This document shows positions 9,903 through 18,893 of a DNA stretch of 64,000 nt, piece after piece. The first letter of the stretch is position 1, and the number at the start of each line of letters is the position of its first letter. The stretch is from positions 1,612,001 through 1,676,000 of the forward strand of contig JAPFFF010000008.1 in assembly GCA_039105265.1 (NCBI GenBank). Direction: 5' to 3'. Under the pieces are notes generated by a model, which was given only the letters and a program-made list of their open reading frames with translations, had not been told where the DNA came from and made no database searches. This stretch comes from Tritrichomonas musculus. Taxonomy: Eukaryota; Parabasalia; Tritrichomonadida; Tritrichomonadidae. Both the position numbers and the translations under genes were made by a program.

Positions 9903-10400
9903 TTAGAATTCGTCTGGGTCTATTTCATCTTCATTTATGTTACATTTACTAGCTAATTCGTTGACGATTTCAACTTTAGCATCAGACCTATTTTTAATGA
10001 ATTCATTAAGTTTATTTTGATTTTCACATTCTTTTACTACACATTCATGATAAAATGATGTTTTATAATTTATTCTATCAGCTTTAATATAAACTTTCAT
10101 TAATCGTATTTGTGATCCTGATGTTAAGACACCGAGGGTGCTTTGCACCCCGGGCAGAGCCCAGGCACGTCTAGGAATAGTTAACCATTCACACTCAGGG
10201 AATAACTCTCTAAATTCTTTATATGTCATAAATTTTTGGGTATTATTTTTATAAACTAATGAAAGACATAAAATTTTTATGTTCATTTTGTATTTATAGA
10301 ATTTATCAGTTATGAAGTCATCAAAATATACTTGAACAGCTTTAAGTTCTGATTCAGGAAGTTTTTCGAATAACTTATTAATGTTGATGTATTCACTCAT
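9903..10400 (-). CDS. Polinton protein of unknown function (165 aa)
   Basis: 165 residues from an ATG, starting MSEYININKLFEKLPESELK. The N-terminal half is helical with hydrophobic stretches; the C-terminal tail is acidic (NEDEIDPDEF). Residues about 75-95 (RRAWALPGVQSTLGVL) are encoded by a GC-rich double hairpin (10136-10162) and break the otherwise polar composition, as if a short repeat had been inserted in frame. It lies between the fibre-like and major capsid genes on the same strand, so a minor virion role is possible but not shown. Confidence 0.55.
   Translation of the reverse strand: MSEYININKLFEKLPESELKAVQVYFDDFITDKFYKYKMNIKILCLSLVYKNNTQKFMTYKEFRELFPECEWLTIPRRAWALPGVQSTLGVLTSGSQIRLMKVYIKADRINYKTSFYHECVVKECENQNKLNEFIKNRSDAKVEIVNELASKCNINEDEIDPDEF
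10136..10162. repeat. Double triloop-hairpin repeat
   Basis: GGGTGC-TTT-GCACCC immediately followed by GGGC-AGA-GCCC, the longest of the GC hairpin pairs, inside the 165-residue Polinton gene. Confidence 0.65.
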
Positions 10401-10481
10401 TTCGTTATTCTTTATATAGAAATAAAAAATTTGAAAAATAAATATTAAACTAATTTAAAAATTTTTGAAAATGTTTAAAAC

Positions 10482-12155
10482 TTACTCATAACCGAATGGA
10501 ACGCCTTTGGGGAAATATTCAACGCCATTAACGGACCAAGTAAAGTATGTATCGCTACATACCCAAGCTTCAGGCGCAGGCGGGTGTTGATCTGGATATT
10601 CTAAATCAGGAATGAAATATGTATCATCATCACCTCTGTATAATGGTTGACCTCGGAAAGTGACAGTTACTGAATTATTACCAGTATCGATTCCATCAAA
10701 TACATAACCAGCGTTTGAACGTTCAAGCTGGAAGTTAATACCAAAACTTGTTCCATCACTTCTGCAGTTTGTATAACGTTTACCAGTTACTGGATCATTT
10801 AATGGTTGAGTAAATGAATCTTCAAATTCTTGAGTAGCTTCAAGTGAACCATCTAATTCATTAGCGATTAATTGATGTTGATAAAATCGGGCGCTACATG
10901 TACTTCTGAATTCAGTGTCTGGATAAGTTCTCTTATTAACGACCAATTGAACATTTTGATACATGATATTTTCAAAACATGTAATATCTCCTGGAGTACG
11001 TGGAAACATCATTGTAATATTTGTTGCATTTCTGAGAGGAATTGATTTTGAAATTTCTAAACCGTTGACTTTTGCACTACCTTCAAATATTTCACGTGTT
11101 AATTCTTGTGCTGGAACTAATAATGCAGTTTGTAATTCACGAATAAGACCTTGATATACACCAGGTTTGAGTCCAAATCCTGCAAGATTTGAACGACCAA
11201 GTTGAATGGTACCACCTAAAACTTGCAATGTTATTTTACCAACTTTCATATCAATTCCGTTTGCATCTGAACCAACAGTAACTTTTAATGATCCATCAGC
11301 AGGTTCTGAATTTGCACCAGCTTTATATTCGATGACTATATTTGATGGATTACCTACTTGTGTGAATTTACGAGTAATTGGAACGACAGCTGGCATTTCT
11401 TCATCTATTGGTTTATCTTCAAGGAATTGTAAAGTTTCTTTAACAACATTTGGATTAACTTGACACCAAACCATTGCACGTAATGATGTCTTAACTTCTT
11501 CTTCAATTTCACCACAAATTGCGTTTGGATAAAGTTGCCATGCTTGAAGTGCGAGTTGGTCAATAAATGGTATCGTTAACTCTATGGTGAATGTGTGTGG
11601 TTGACCATCTGCTATATCATTTAAATCAATGTAACATCCACATATAGATGGTGAATATTGACTAACATTTTCCCATGTTGAATGACTGAATTTTGAAGTA
11701 GCTTTTGCATCTCGTGGTTTAATTGAGTTATAAGCGAATGATTCACGTTGAAGTTCATCTTGTCTGTATGTATCTAAAAGTTTTCCATTAACCCAAAATC
11801 TACAATCTTCATAAAATTCAACAGCATTTTTGAAACCAACAAATATTTTCATTAATCCGTTAGTATCTGCTGAAACATCAATTTTGTCAGAAAGTTTTAA
11901 TTGAAAATCTAAAAGTATTGTTGAAAATGATTTTTCAATTTGTGAAATAGTGTGTCCTGAATGAGTGAGTTTTATACGTGTTTTGGTACCTACTGGAAGG
12001 GGAGCATCTTTATCTTTGAATTCTTCCATAATCCATGAAAATGAATTATCACCACCATTTCGTTGAATTAAATGTCTTAATTTATTTTGAAAGAATGAGA
12101 GAATATCTCCTTCATCATTTCCTAAATTTTTCGTTTGAGCGTTTAAGTATGTCAT
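10482..12155 (-). CDS. Polinton major capsid protein (double jelly-roll type)
   Basis: 557 residues from an ATG. The protein is beta-rich throughout. It has a hexon-like N-terminal region (FQNKLRHLIQRNGG, about 21-34) and a dense alternation of strands and turns, e.g. FKNAVEFYEDCRFWVNGKLL and YIDLNDIADGQPHTFTIELT. The C-terminus, after about 490, includes VTVTFRGQPLYRGDDDTYF. Length, composition and location beside the ATPase and small basic proteins match Polinton double-jelly-roll major capsid proteins. The call is made from pattern and context rather than from one diagnostic motif. It would form the hexon-like shell. It is divergently arranged with the 106-residue gene across a gap of about 110 bp. 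Confidence 0.75.
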   Translation of the reverse strand: MTYLNAQTKNLGNDEGDILSFFQNKLRHLIQRNGGDNSFSWIMEEFKDKDAPLPVGTKTRIKLTHSGHTISQIEKSFSTILLDFQLKLSDKIDVSADTNGLMKIFVGFKNAVEFYEDCRFWVNGKLLDTYRQDELQRESFAYNSIKPRDAKATSKFSHSTWENVSQYSPSICGCYIDLNDIADGQPHTFTIELTIPFIDQLALQAWQLYPNAICGEIEEEVKTSLRAMVWCQVNPNVVKETLQFLEDKPIDEEMPAVVPITRKFTQVGNPSNIVIEYKAGANSEPADGSLKVTVGSDANGIDMKVGKITLQVLGGTIQLGRSNLAGFGLKPGVYQGLIRELQTALLVPAQELTREIFEGSAKVNGLEISKSIPLRNATNITMMFPRTPGDITCFENIMYQNVQLVVNKRTYPDTEFRSTCSARFYQHQLIANELDGSLEATQEFEDSFTQPLNDPVTGKRYTNCRSDGTSFGINFQLERSNAGYVFDGIDTGNNSVTVTFRGQPLYRGDDDTYFIPDLEYPDQHPPAPEAWVCSDTYFTWSVNGVEYFPKGVPFGYE

Positions 12156-12267
12156 TTTAAATATTGAAAAAAAATTAAATAATAAGTTAATAAAGAAAAG
12201 AATTTAAAGTTTTGAAAAAATAAATGAATTAAGAAATGAAAAATAAATTTTTTACATTAATGAAAAT

Positions 12268-12588
12268 ATGGCGTTTGGAAGTTGGTTTAAAAATATTGTG
12301 AACGGAGCTAAAAACATAATTGGCAAAATAGTTCCAAAAGTAAAGAAAGCAGTTGAAACAGTTGGTAGATTTGCACCATTGATAGGACAAGCTGGTGATT
12401 TAATAGGTGGAAGTGCTGGTGAGGTAATAAATACAATCGGAAATGGTGTGAGTAAATTAAATGACAGAATTAATTATAAAGGAGGAAACGTTAACGCGTT
12501 AGGTGCGAATGGTGCAGGAGCTAGAAGAATTGTTGGAGCGAACGGAGCAGGTATTAGAAGGTTTGATATTCCGTTATTGAAGGAATAA
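12268..12588 (+). CDS. Second MAFGSWFK-type small Polinton protein
   Basis: 106 residues starting MAFGSWFKNIVNGAKNIIGK. An amphipathic basic helix is followed by a hydrophobic Gly-rich stretch (RFAPLIGQAGDLIGGSAGEV) and a Gly/Ala/Asn/Arg tail with a near-repeat (ALGANGAGARRIVGANGAGIRR). The shared start with the 83-residue protein at 4633-4884 suggests a paralogue pair. A membrane-lytic or DNA-condensing minor capsid protein is plausible by analogy with adenovirus pVI/pX, as inference only. It is divergent from the major capsid gene. Confidence 0.65.
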   Translation: MAFGSWFKNIVNGAKNIIGKIVPKVKKAVETVGRFAPLIGQAGDLIGGSAGEVINTIGNGVSKLNDRINYKGGNVNALGANGAGARRIVGANGAGIRRFDIPLLKE

Positions 12589-12595
12589 AAATAAA

Positions 12596-12739
12596 TCATG
12601 AGTAAAGTCGTTTCCTCATTTCATCAGTTAATTCAGGTGGTTTATCGTTTAATGTTGGGGAAAGTTTCACAATGCGAATGAGTAAATTAGCGAGTTCAAT
12701 AATTGTTAAACAACCAAGAAAAATTTCTGATAAACTCAT
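12596..12739 (-). CDS. 47-residue small hydrophobic Polinton protein
   Basis: A complete short frame reading MSLSEIFLGCLTIIELANLL, then IRIVKLSP and a charged tail ending RKRLYS, with ATG at 12739-12737 and TGA at 12598-12596. Residues 5-26 form one hydrophobic helix that could span or coat a membrane. It fills the gap between two plus-strand genes almost exactly, which supports it as a real gene. The function is unknown. Confidence 0.5.
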   Translation of the reverse strand: MSLSEIFLGCLTIIELANLLIRIVKLSPTLNDKPPELTDEMRKRLYS

Positions 12740-12809
12740 TTATTATTAACTAAAAATTTTTATTTTTGTTTTTAATTAAAGATCTTTGATCAGAATTATT
12801 TCATAATTC

Positions 12810-13169
12810 ATGGATTTAAAAGTTATTGAACCAATTAAAAACTATTTAAAAGAATTTAAAACAGTCGATGAATTTAATTTATGGTATTCAAAGAATAAGG
12901 AAGAAGTAGATAAGTTAACGACTCATAAATTAAACAAAATGTATAAAATCGATGGGTATAGAATTACAAAAATAAAGGGTGTGTTGATGTTAAAGAAATG
13001 GGTTGAAAAAGACGAAAAAGAGATAGTTAGTAAGGCTTCACCCAGGACGGAGTCCATTGAAAAATTAAGGAATGAAATAAATGAAATCAGAAATACAGTA
13101 AATAAAATTATATCATTTCTTCAGGAATCGTCAAGTTCTATTGATGTATTACCGCCATCGACAACTTGA
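12810..13169 (+). CDS. Coiled-coil Polinton protein of unknown function
   Basis: 119 residues from an ATG, starting MDLKVIEPIKNYLKEFKTVD, Lys/Glu-rich throughout, with a heptad-like C-terminal coil (KLRNEINEIRNTVNKIISFL). A double hairpin repeat at 13033-13055 encodes KASPRTES just before the coil. It overlaps the 3' end of the convergent ATPase gene by 49 bp. I do not recognise it. Confidence 0.55.
   Translation: MDLKVIEPIKNYLKEFKTVDEFNLWYSKNKEEVDKLTTHKLNKMYKIDGYRITKIKGVLMLKKWVEKDEKEIVSKASPRTESIEKLRNEINEIRNTVNKIISFLQESSSSIDVLPPSTT
13033..13055. repeat. Double triloop-hairpin repeat
   Basis: GGC-TTC-ACC (imperfect) plus GGAC-GGA-GTCC within the coiled-coil gene, closely matching the copies at 4655-4677 and 5926-5947 in order and spacing. 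Confidence 0.65.
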
Positions 13170-13954
13170 ATGATCATATATGGATGACTTTCACAATCTT
13201 CAGTTTTTCGTTTCAATATTTTTGAATACATTTCATAAAATTCGTCAAATGATAAATTAGATGCTGATTGTGAATAAATATAACGTAATTGTTGTTTATT
13301 GAAACATGGAAATATAAATAATGTTGATATTTCATTTTTAACATGAGGTTTTAATCCTTTCCAGCCTTGAATTAAAAGGAGGAATGAAAAATTTATATGT
13401 CTACATCTACGTATTAATTGGCTAAAATAAGATTCTTCTGAAGAAAAGAGTTTACTATTTGAGATATCATCGAATAAAACGATTGTATGCAATACTTCTC
13501 GGTTGAAATCAGAAACGGCAAGCATTTTAAACATATCCTCTTTTTGTTGATCATCGATTTTATCCTGCAAGTTTTCGCGTTTGATAAGATTATATAAATT
13601 CTTTGCTGAGATTAAATCCTTCATAAATTCAACAGCTTCTTGTTCACTAATTATAATATATGGAATCATAAGAAGTGGCTTTAATGCTAAAAATGTTTTG
13701 TCTGATTCCTGACCGTCTTTTGTAACGTAGATAAATAAGTGATGAGTGTTTAATACACCTAATTTGATGATTTCCTTTAATGCTATCACAGTCTTTCCTG
13801 ATGATTGCTTACCAACTATGACGTTAACACTATTTAACCTAATATTAACCTCAGGGTGTATTTCAGAAATTAGGCTTTCATTTTTATTCATAGTATAGGT
13901 TTTCAACGTATTCATAACGTGCGTTTTAACCATATTCTCTAATGATGCGTTCAT
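13121..13954 (-). CDS. Polinton DNA-packaging ATPase (FtsK/HerA, A32-like)
   Basis: 277 residues from an ATG. The Walker A motif is GKQSSGKT at residues 48-55. Walker B is IVLFDDISN near 160, preceded by the typical strand HTIVLF. A downstream segment (SQLIRRCRHINFSFLLLIQGW) resembles the arginine-containing and sensor region of A32-type packaging ATPases. The length of about 280 residues is typical of Polinton ATPases. Its role would be pumping element DNA into capsids. It lies on the same strand as the capsid and 477-residue genes. Confidence 0.88.
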   Translation of the reverse strand: MNASLENMVKTHVMNTLKTYTMNKNESLISEIHPEVNIRLNSVNVIVGKQSSGKTVIALKEIIKLGVLNTHHLFIYVTKDGQESDKTFLALKPLLMIPYIIISEQEAVEFMKDLISAKNLYNLIKRENLQDKIDDQQKEDMFKMLAVSDFNREVLHTIVLFDDISNSKLFSSEESYFSQLIRRCRHINFSFLLLIQGWKGLKPHVKNEISTLFIFPCFNKQQLRYIYSQSASNLSFDEFYEMYSKILKRKTEDCESHPYMIIQVVDGGNTSIELDDS

Positions 13955-14061
13955 TTTCTATATATTAATGTTAAAGTTTATTTTAATTATTGATAAAAAT
14001 ATATTTTTATTTTTATGAATCATTAACTGAAATTAGATATTAACACATTTCTTAAAATTTA

Positions 14062-15495
14062 TTATTCAGGTTCTTCTACGATTGCTGATGTTTGTAATGC
14101 TTGTACTTGTGATTGAACGTTAGCATCAAACCATTTATTAAAATCACTTGGATTTGGAGGTAATGCATTTATTCCTTGGAGTATTATTGCAATTGTTGCT
14201 TTAGCAACTAATGGAATATGTTCAGGGTTAACTGGTAGTCCGGATTTATTACACATTTCACATGCAGTAGGTACAAAATCAGCAATTTTTACAGGATTAA
14301 TTAAATAATCGTGAACTATGAACTCAATAGCTTCTTTAACTGCTTTCTTTCCTCTTAAATTCTTCCATTGATCCTCATTAACATTCATAACACTTTCACC
14401 ATAAACATAAACCATTGCAGGAAGTAAAGCAAATTGATTCCATATAACCGTTGCCATTTGTGTAAGTGTGAATGGTAATTTTACACCGTTGAGGTATTTG
14501 ATACCTTGATAAATTGGAGAAATACACTTACCAACAAATGCCTGATAAGTTGAACGTTTCTTAGGTTTGATTAAGTGCTTTTCATCGATACCAGCAGCTT
14601 TTAATTTTGTTTCAAAGTCTTGCCAACTTTCACCCGCATAATTAGTGACTGTACGCCCTGTTTCATCAAATTCAGGATGATATATATTATTAATAAATCC
14701 TCTTAAGTTCATACCTTGTTTATGAGCTTCTTTACGTTGGTCCACAGATGGGTAAGCTTTATAATAAGCATTGCGATATGGGAATAATGACGGAACGGTT
14801 GTAAATCCATTAACTATTACAGGCTTTTTACCTTCTTTTGTTTGTACGACGACTTCAGGAATTCCGTCACCATCTAAATCTTTGCCAGTGGCTTCATATA
14901 AATCATTATATCCATGTCGATTAATCCATTCATTCGCACTTACAACACTTTGAGCGTCTCGAATTTGTTTAACATCTTGATTTAATTTAGCCACAACATT
15001 AATTAAGTCATCCATACCAACATTACCGTATTTATTTTGTTTAGCCTTTTTCGTTGGTTGAATTGCAGCCATTCTTTCACGGTAAAACGCCATATCATTT
15101 AATGCTTTCGTTAAGTCTTTCTTATTAATGTTATTTTCTGCCAAGCTAGCGTATGATTGATCACGCATTTGGTTTAATTGAGAAACATTATTTATTAATT
15201 GCGGAATTTTCGATTTATTCATTTTATTAATTGGTAAAAAATTTAAATTATCGTTTTTGTTTTGAAAATTATTTAATCTAGAAATAAAATTTGAAATTGA
15301 TTTATCATTTATTCTCAAACCTTCATGTTGTATATAATTATTTTCATTTAAAAATTTCATTAAATTTGCAACTGAACCTTGCCATGAAGGCGACTCATGA
15401 AGAGTAACGTTAAGTTTTTCATTAATTAATTCAATATATTTATTAAGTTTATCAAGTTTCAAACCTTTAAAATTATTTCTATTTAATTTTGACAT
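14062..15495 (-). CDS. Polinton protein of unknown function with a DxDxDG loop
   Basis: 477 residues from an ATG. The N-terminal 190 residues are Asn/Lys-rich and helical. At about 203-214 is DLDGDGIPEVVV, an EF-hand-like calcium-binding loop of the dockerin/FG-GAP style, followed by KEGKKPVIVNGF. A Trp/Tyr-rich core follows (GESWQDFETKLKAAG; ISPIYQGIKYLNGVKL), and the C-terminal region has hydrophobic helices (TQMATVIWNQFALLPAMVYVYG; AKATIAIILQGINAL). It is the last gene before the right end. Size and position fit a second structural protein, but I do not recognise the family. Confidence 0.6.
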   Translation of the reverse strand: MSKLNRNNFKGLKLDKLNKYIELINEKLNVTLHESPSWQGSVANLMKFLNENNYIQHEGLRINDKSISNFISRLNNFQNKNDNLNFLPINKMNKSKIPQLINNVSQLNQMRDQSYASLAENNINKKDLTKALNDMAFYRERMAAIQPTKKAKQNKYGNVGMDDLINVVAKLNQDVKQIRDAQSVVSANEWINRHGYNDLYEATGKDLDGDGIPEVVVQTKEGKKPVIVNGFTTVPSLFPYRNAYYKAYPSVDQRKEAHKQGMNLRGFINNIYHPEFDETGRTVTNYAGESWQDFETKLKAAGIDEKHLIKPKKRSTYQAFVGKCISPIYQGIKYLNGVKLPFTLTQMATVIWNQFALLPAMVYVYGESVMNVNEDQWKNLRGKKAVKEAIEFIVHDYLINPVKIADFVPTACEMCNKSGLPVNPEHIPLVAKATIAIILQGINALPPNPSDFNKWFDANVQSQVQALQTSAIVEEPE

Positions 15496-15893
15496 ATTCT
15501 TTATATTAAAATAAATTTAATCATTTACGTATAAAATTTATGTTTTCAATATTTGACTTTTGAGATTTGAGGATGAAATTTATTAAAATCATTTATGAAG
15601 GGGTGATGAATCAGTGGTGAAATCATGCCGCTTTACGGCTGGTCAAATGCCTTTTTTTGAGGTTTGAGATAAAAAACTGAAATGTTAAAAAAAAATTTGT
15701 AATAATATTATCACATATAACAAAATTTATGAATTAAAAATTAATGTGTGGATGCGGTGGTGTATATAAATTGGTATCATAGATTATAAAAAGTAGTGAG
15801 TTGTGGATTGGTGAAATCATTATATATATAATAACTGTGTAATGTGACGTGAACAATTATTAACCCCCCACTACTTATCTCATATACACTACT
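15496..15893. repeat. Right terminal region of the Polinton (likely inside the terminal inverted repeat)
   Basis: Non-coding DNA beyond the last element gene. It contains a small hairpin (GCCG-CTTTA-CGGC at about 15,629-15,641) and a G/T-rich stretch with TGGATGCGGTGGTGT and GTAGTGAG motifs, ending in CCCCCCACTACTTATCTC and ACTACT. It is probably terminal inverted repeat, but the left copy is outside the window, so length and identity cannot be measured. Confidence 0.45.
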
Positions 15894-17411
15894 ATAAGAT
15901 CTTGTTTTTTTTAAAAGAAAATCTATATTAAAAAAAATTGTTCATATAAAAAAGACTTGGTGTTTTGAAAAAAGAAAATTATTTCGCAAAAAAAAGATCA
16001 TTTTAAGAAGTATTTTTCATTTTAAAAAGAAAACAAATTTTTTAAACGAAAAAATTATTTCACAAAAAAATGTTTTTATAGACAAACCTTTTTCTTTTCG
16101 AAAAAAAATGGATTTTTAAAACATATGGATCTTAATGATATGTAAAAGTTTTGTAAATATGGAAATTCCTTTTTCGCCGATCTCTAATATAAGTGATAGT
16201 GTTATTCTTGTTTTAATAAATTTGAGATGATTTAACAATATTCACCAACAGATTGTATCAATATTTTATTTTTAAATCAATAAGAATCAAATTGATATAC
16301 TTGTTATAATTTGATTATCATCATTTTTTTAAAAAAGAAAGCAATTTCTTAATCTTTTATCGGATTATTAAAAAAAGCATCTATAACAATCATATTATTA
16401 ATACATTAAGAAAACTGCAATTAGTGAATACCAATGTTAATAACTATTTTGGATGTTTAAATTCAATAAAATTTATCTCAATAAAACCAGAAATGCTAAA
16501 TACTTGTTTATAAAAAGATCAAAAACGATTTTCCTTTTGTATTTTAGATTTTTTTTTTTTTTCATTTGAAAAAGTAATAGGCAAGAATCACAAAAAAAAA
16601 AACTAAAATAGAATACTGTAGAAATAATCAGACACAATAGTCTTTCTAATGTTATTCCACAATCACAATTTTTTAGCAAACTACTTGATATATCAAAAAT
16701 GTTCATCATTTGTATGAATGACTTTAAGCTTTGAAAGTATTGTTGGATAAATAAAAAAATGCTTCTCAAAGACATTCAAATAATTATGATTGACATTAAT
16801 CTTTGAAAAAATTATTGGATTAATCATAAAAAATCATCCAAATACTTTAATATAATAATTCTACAAAATATAACATATTTTGACATATATTATGGCATTC
16901 TTTTTTTTCGCTATAGTTTTAACTTCAAGATATTTGTAAAATAATTTTAATCGAGTAAAACCTCTTTTATTCAAATTTTCTTTGAAATAATTTTTAAACA
17001 AAAAATGCTGTTTTCGTGCTTAAAATTATTTTATTTTCCAAATTTCTTATATAAAATTATGGATTGTATAAAATTTTAAGGATAAGAATTGACCTTGAAG
17101 TTCGCTCATACAGGTGATTTTATTTTTTGAAATGAAAATAAAAAATTTTTTATTAAAAAAATTCTATCGTCTGAATTTTTAAAATAAATAAAATATTTTA
17201 TCTCGAATTTCAAAAGATAATAAATTATTGTAAACAAACAAAAATATTTTTTTTTTTTTGGATAATAATGCATAATTATATCTATAAATAAATAAATAAA
17301 TGCTTTCTTTATTGATTTATATTTTCATTATTCAATTTTTCAATACTTTAAAATGAAAATTTTTATACAAAAAATGAATGAACAATTTCATTTCATTTAT
17401 CTTAATTGAAA
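15894..17411. other. A+T-rich intergenic DNA
   Basis: Extremely A+T-rich, with many A and T runs and no convincing gene. The open minus-strand frame at 16473-16775 is low-complexity Phe/Leu/Ser-rich translation of A+T-rich DNA. A TTTCATTTCATTTATC stretch just before 17,400 could contain the initiator for the next gene. Confidence 0.6.
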
Positions 17412-17861
17412 ATGAATGATAGTCAATCTCCTTCCACAGGATCAATAATCTCTATTAATTTAAAAAGAAGTGATTCGTTTCTTTCGCCAGATTATCCAAT
17501 GAGCACATTATCGATCAAAGTCAAAATTTCGAATCAAATATCTTCAATATTTGATACAATTGGATCTTCAAATTGGCATACTAAAATTGTTTTTAATGGG
17601 CAGATATTGTGCCCTGTATTATCATTTAATTTTTACAATATTCACAACAATGATACAATTTCACTTATTTCATCCGGACTTCCAATATCACTTTCCACAA
17701 ATAATCAACAAAGCAACGAAAAGAATAAAAATTCTTTTCTTGTTGCAGTCCCGCTTCCACTTTCAATAAGTCACAAAAGAACATTATTTATTACGAAATC
17801 TTCTAATTATTTCAAGAAAATACTTAAAACTAGCAATGACATAATTTTTCTTGAAAATTAA
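17412..17861 (+). CDS. Hypothetical protein, possible ubiquitin-like domain
   Basis: 149 residues from ATG 17412; the frame is also open six bases further upstream from a TTG. After a Ser-rich start, residues about 27-75 read like a degenerate ubiquitin-like fold. STLSIKVKISNQISSIFDTIG would be the first hairpin and helix, and KIVFNGQILCPVLSF...NIHNNDTISLI resembles the 'I-F-x-G-x-x-L...Y-x-I-x-x-x-x-T-I-x-L' end of ubiquitin-like domains. The C-terminal part is Ser/Asn/Lys-rich. Coding composition is poor and it may be an eroded copy. TCA-type initiator motifs lie 10-30 nt upstream. Confidence 0.4.
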   Translation: MNDSQSPSTGSIISINLKRSDSFLSPDYPMSTLSIKVKISNQISSIFDTIGSSNWHTKIVFNGQILCPVLSFNFYNIHNNDTISLISSGLPISLSTNNQQSNEKNKNSFLVAVPLPLSISHKRTLFITKSSNYFKKILKTSNDIIFLEN

Positions 17862-18504
17862 AAAAAAAAAACAATAGATTGGTTATAACAATGCTAATTC
17901 GGTGATAATATCATATCCAATAATATCTCCGGAAATTTTGAATATTCAGTTTTTCTTCTTTGAAAATTAAAGAAGTCTATCTTTATTATCGGTATATACC
18001 ATGTTTATTAATATGCATTTAGTAAAATAATGATAATTATAAACAATCATTAAATAATTTTTTTATTCTTTTTATTCATATAATTTTAAAGGCAATTCAT
18101 TATTTATTTATTAGAATTTTTATTATTTAAAACCAGAATTCAAATATTTAACACCTTATTAACGTTTTCCATCAACCTTGAACCATTCAATAACGAACAC
18201 GAATCGAATGAAGAAAAAGAAGAATCAAAAAATAAAATTATGCAATCAAACATAAATAATAATAAACAAAAAAAATCTAATTAAACTGAAATTTGAAAAC
18301 AAAACCATCAACGCAATCTAATATTACAAAAACAAATAAAATGAAAATTTCACAATCTTCAATGAAAACATCTAATTTGAAATCAATTAAATCTACCACT
18401 AAACAGCAAGTCAGTGCTAGAAACTCATCATTAAAGCCAATTAATGAAGAAAATACACTTTTGCAAAAAATGCCATGAGTAGCTACTTTTGGTTGATTGT
18501 TTAT
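17862..18504 (+). other. A+T-rich DNA with short coding-like Lys/Ser/Asn-rich pieces
   Basis: From about 18,190 one frame reads NEHESNEEKEESKNKIM and stops near 18,282. A second, from 18,293 to 18,478, reads TKMKISQSSMKTSNLKSIKS and ends QKMP. Both are low-complexity and could be remains of a disordered tail of the upstream ORF or of a separate host gene. No function can be given. Confidence 0.3.
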
Positions 18505-18720
18505 TTAGTAGATGCTCAAAATAAAGACCAAAATCGAATTGGAAAAAAAAAGTGAAAAAAGCATGAATAAAATGTTGTAGGTGCCCATATCACGATGAAT
18601 AACGTTGTGCTGGTGTATGTATGCCATGCCTGCTGCAATACCGATGATATTGATAGCTCTGATTGTTTCCCAATTACTTGGTGCAGATCCTTGTACTGCC
18701 ATAATTATAATGATTTTCAT
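18505..18720 (-). pseudogene. Protein kinase catalytic-loop fragment
   Basis: Residues about 16-50 of this short frame (NWETIRAINIIGIAAGMAY, then IHQHNVIHRDMGTYNI) nearly repeat the second kinase domain of the gene at 20168-22126 (DWETIRAINIFGIAAGMAY, IHQHNVIHRDLSAYNI). The similarity stops abruptly on both sides and runs into hydrophobic nonsense. It is therefore a partial, inverted duplicate of about 120 bp of the neighbouring kinase gene or of a close paralogue, and is not a functional gene. HRD has kept its Asp, but no ATP-binding region or activation loop is present. Confidence 0.7.
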
Positions 18721-18893
18721 GAATAAAATAAATTGAATCTGATTTCAAAAAAGAAATTAAATGAATAAGATTGCAAATAAGAACAGATGTACCTAAGATA
18801 TCCATCTAAGAATGTTTTGATAAATAAGAACAGGCTCTCAATTAAAATGAACTTTTTAAGATATTTATTATCTCTAAACTATTCAAAATAATT

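Larger units (their letters stand above)
1..15893. mobile_element. Polinton/Maverick virus-like DNA element (left end outside window)
   Basis: The block carries the Polinton gene set: protein-primed DNA polymerase B, rve-type integrase, double-jelly-roll-like major capsid protein, FtsK/HerA-type packaging ATPase, a fibre-like protein and small capsid-associated-looking proteins, packed on both strands with short gaps. The left terminus and probably the adenain-type protease lie outside the window. The right end is placed near 15,893 because the sequence there finishes in ACTACT, which reads inward as AGTAGTG; Polinton ends typically start with AG. That boundary is inference because the partner terminal repeat is not visible. 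Long intact frames suggest a fairly young copy. It looks mostly whole here, with about one visible break. Confidence 0.85.

Noticed and set aside
1-15893. Polinton maturation protease (adenain-like)
   Set aside because: No convincing His/Cys protease motif set was seen in any gene in the window; it may lie in the part outside the left edge.
16473-16775. 100-residue minus-strand open frame
   Set aside because: Phe/Leu/Ser-rich low-complexity translation of A+T-rich DNA; no motif, initiator or conserved feature.
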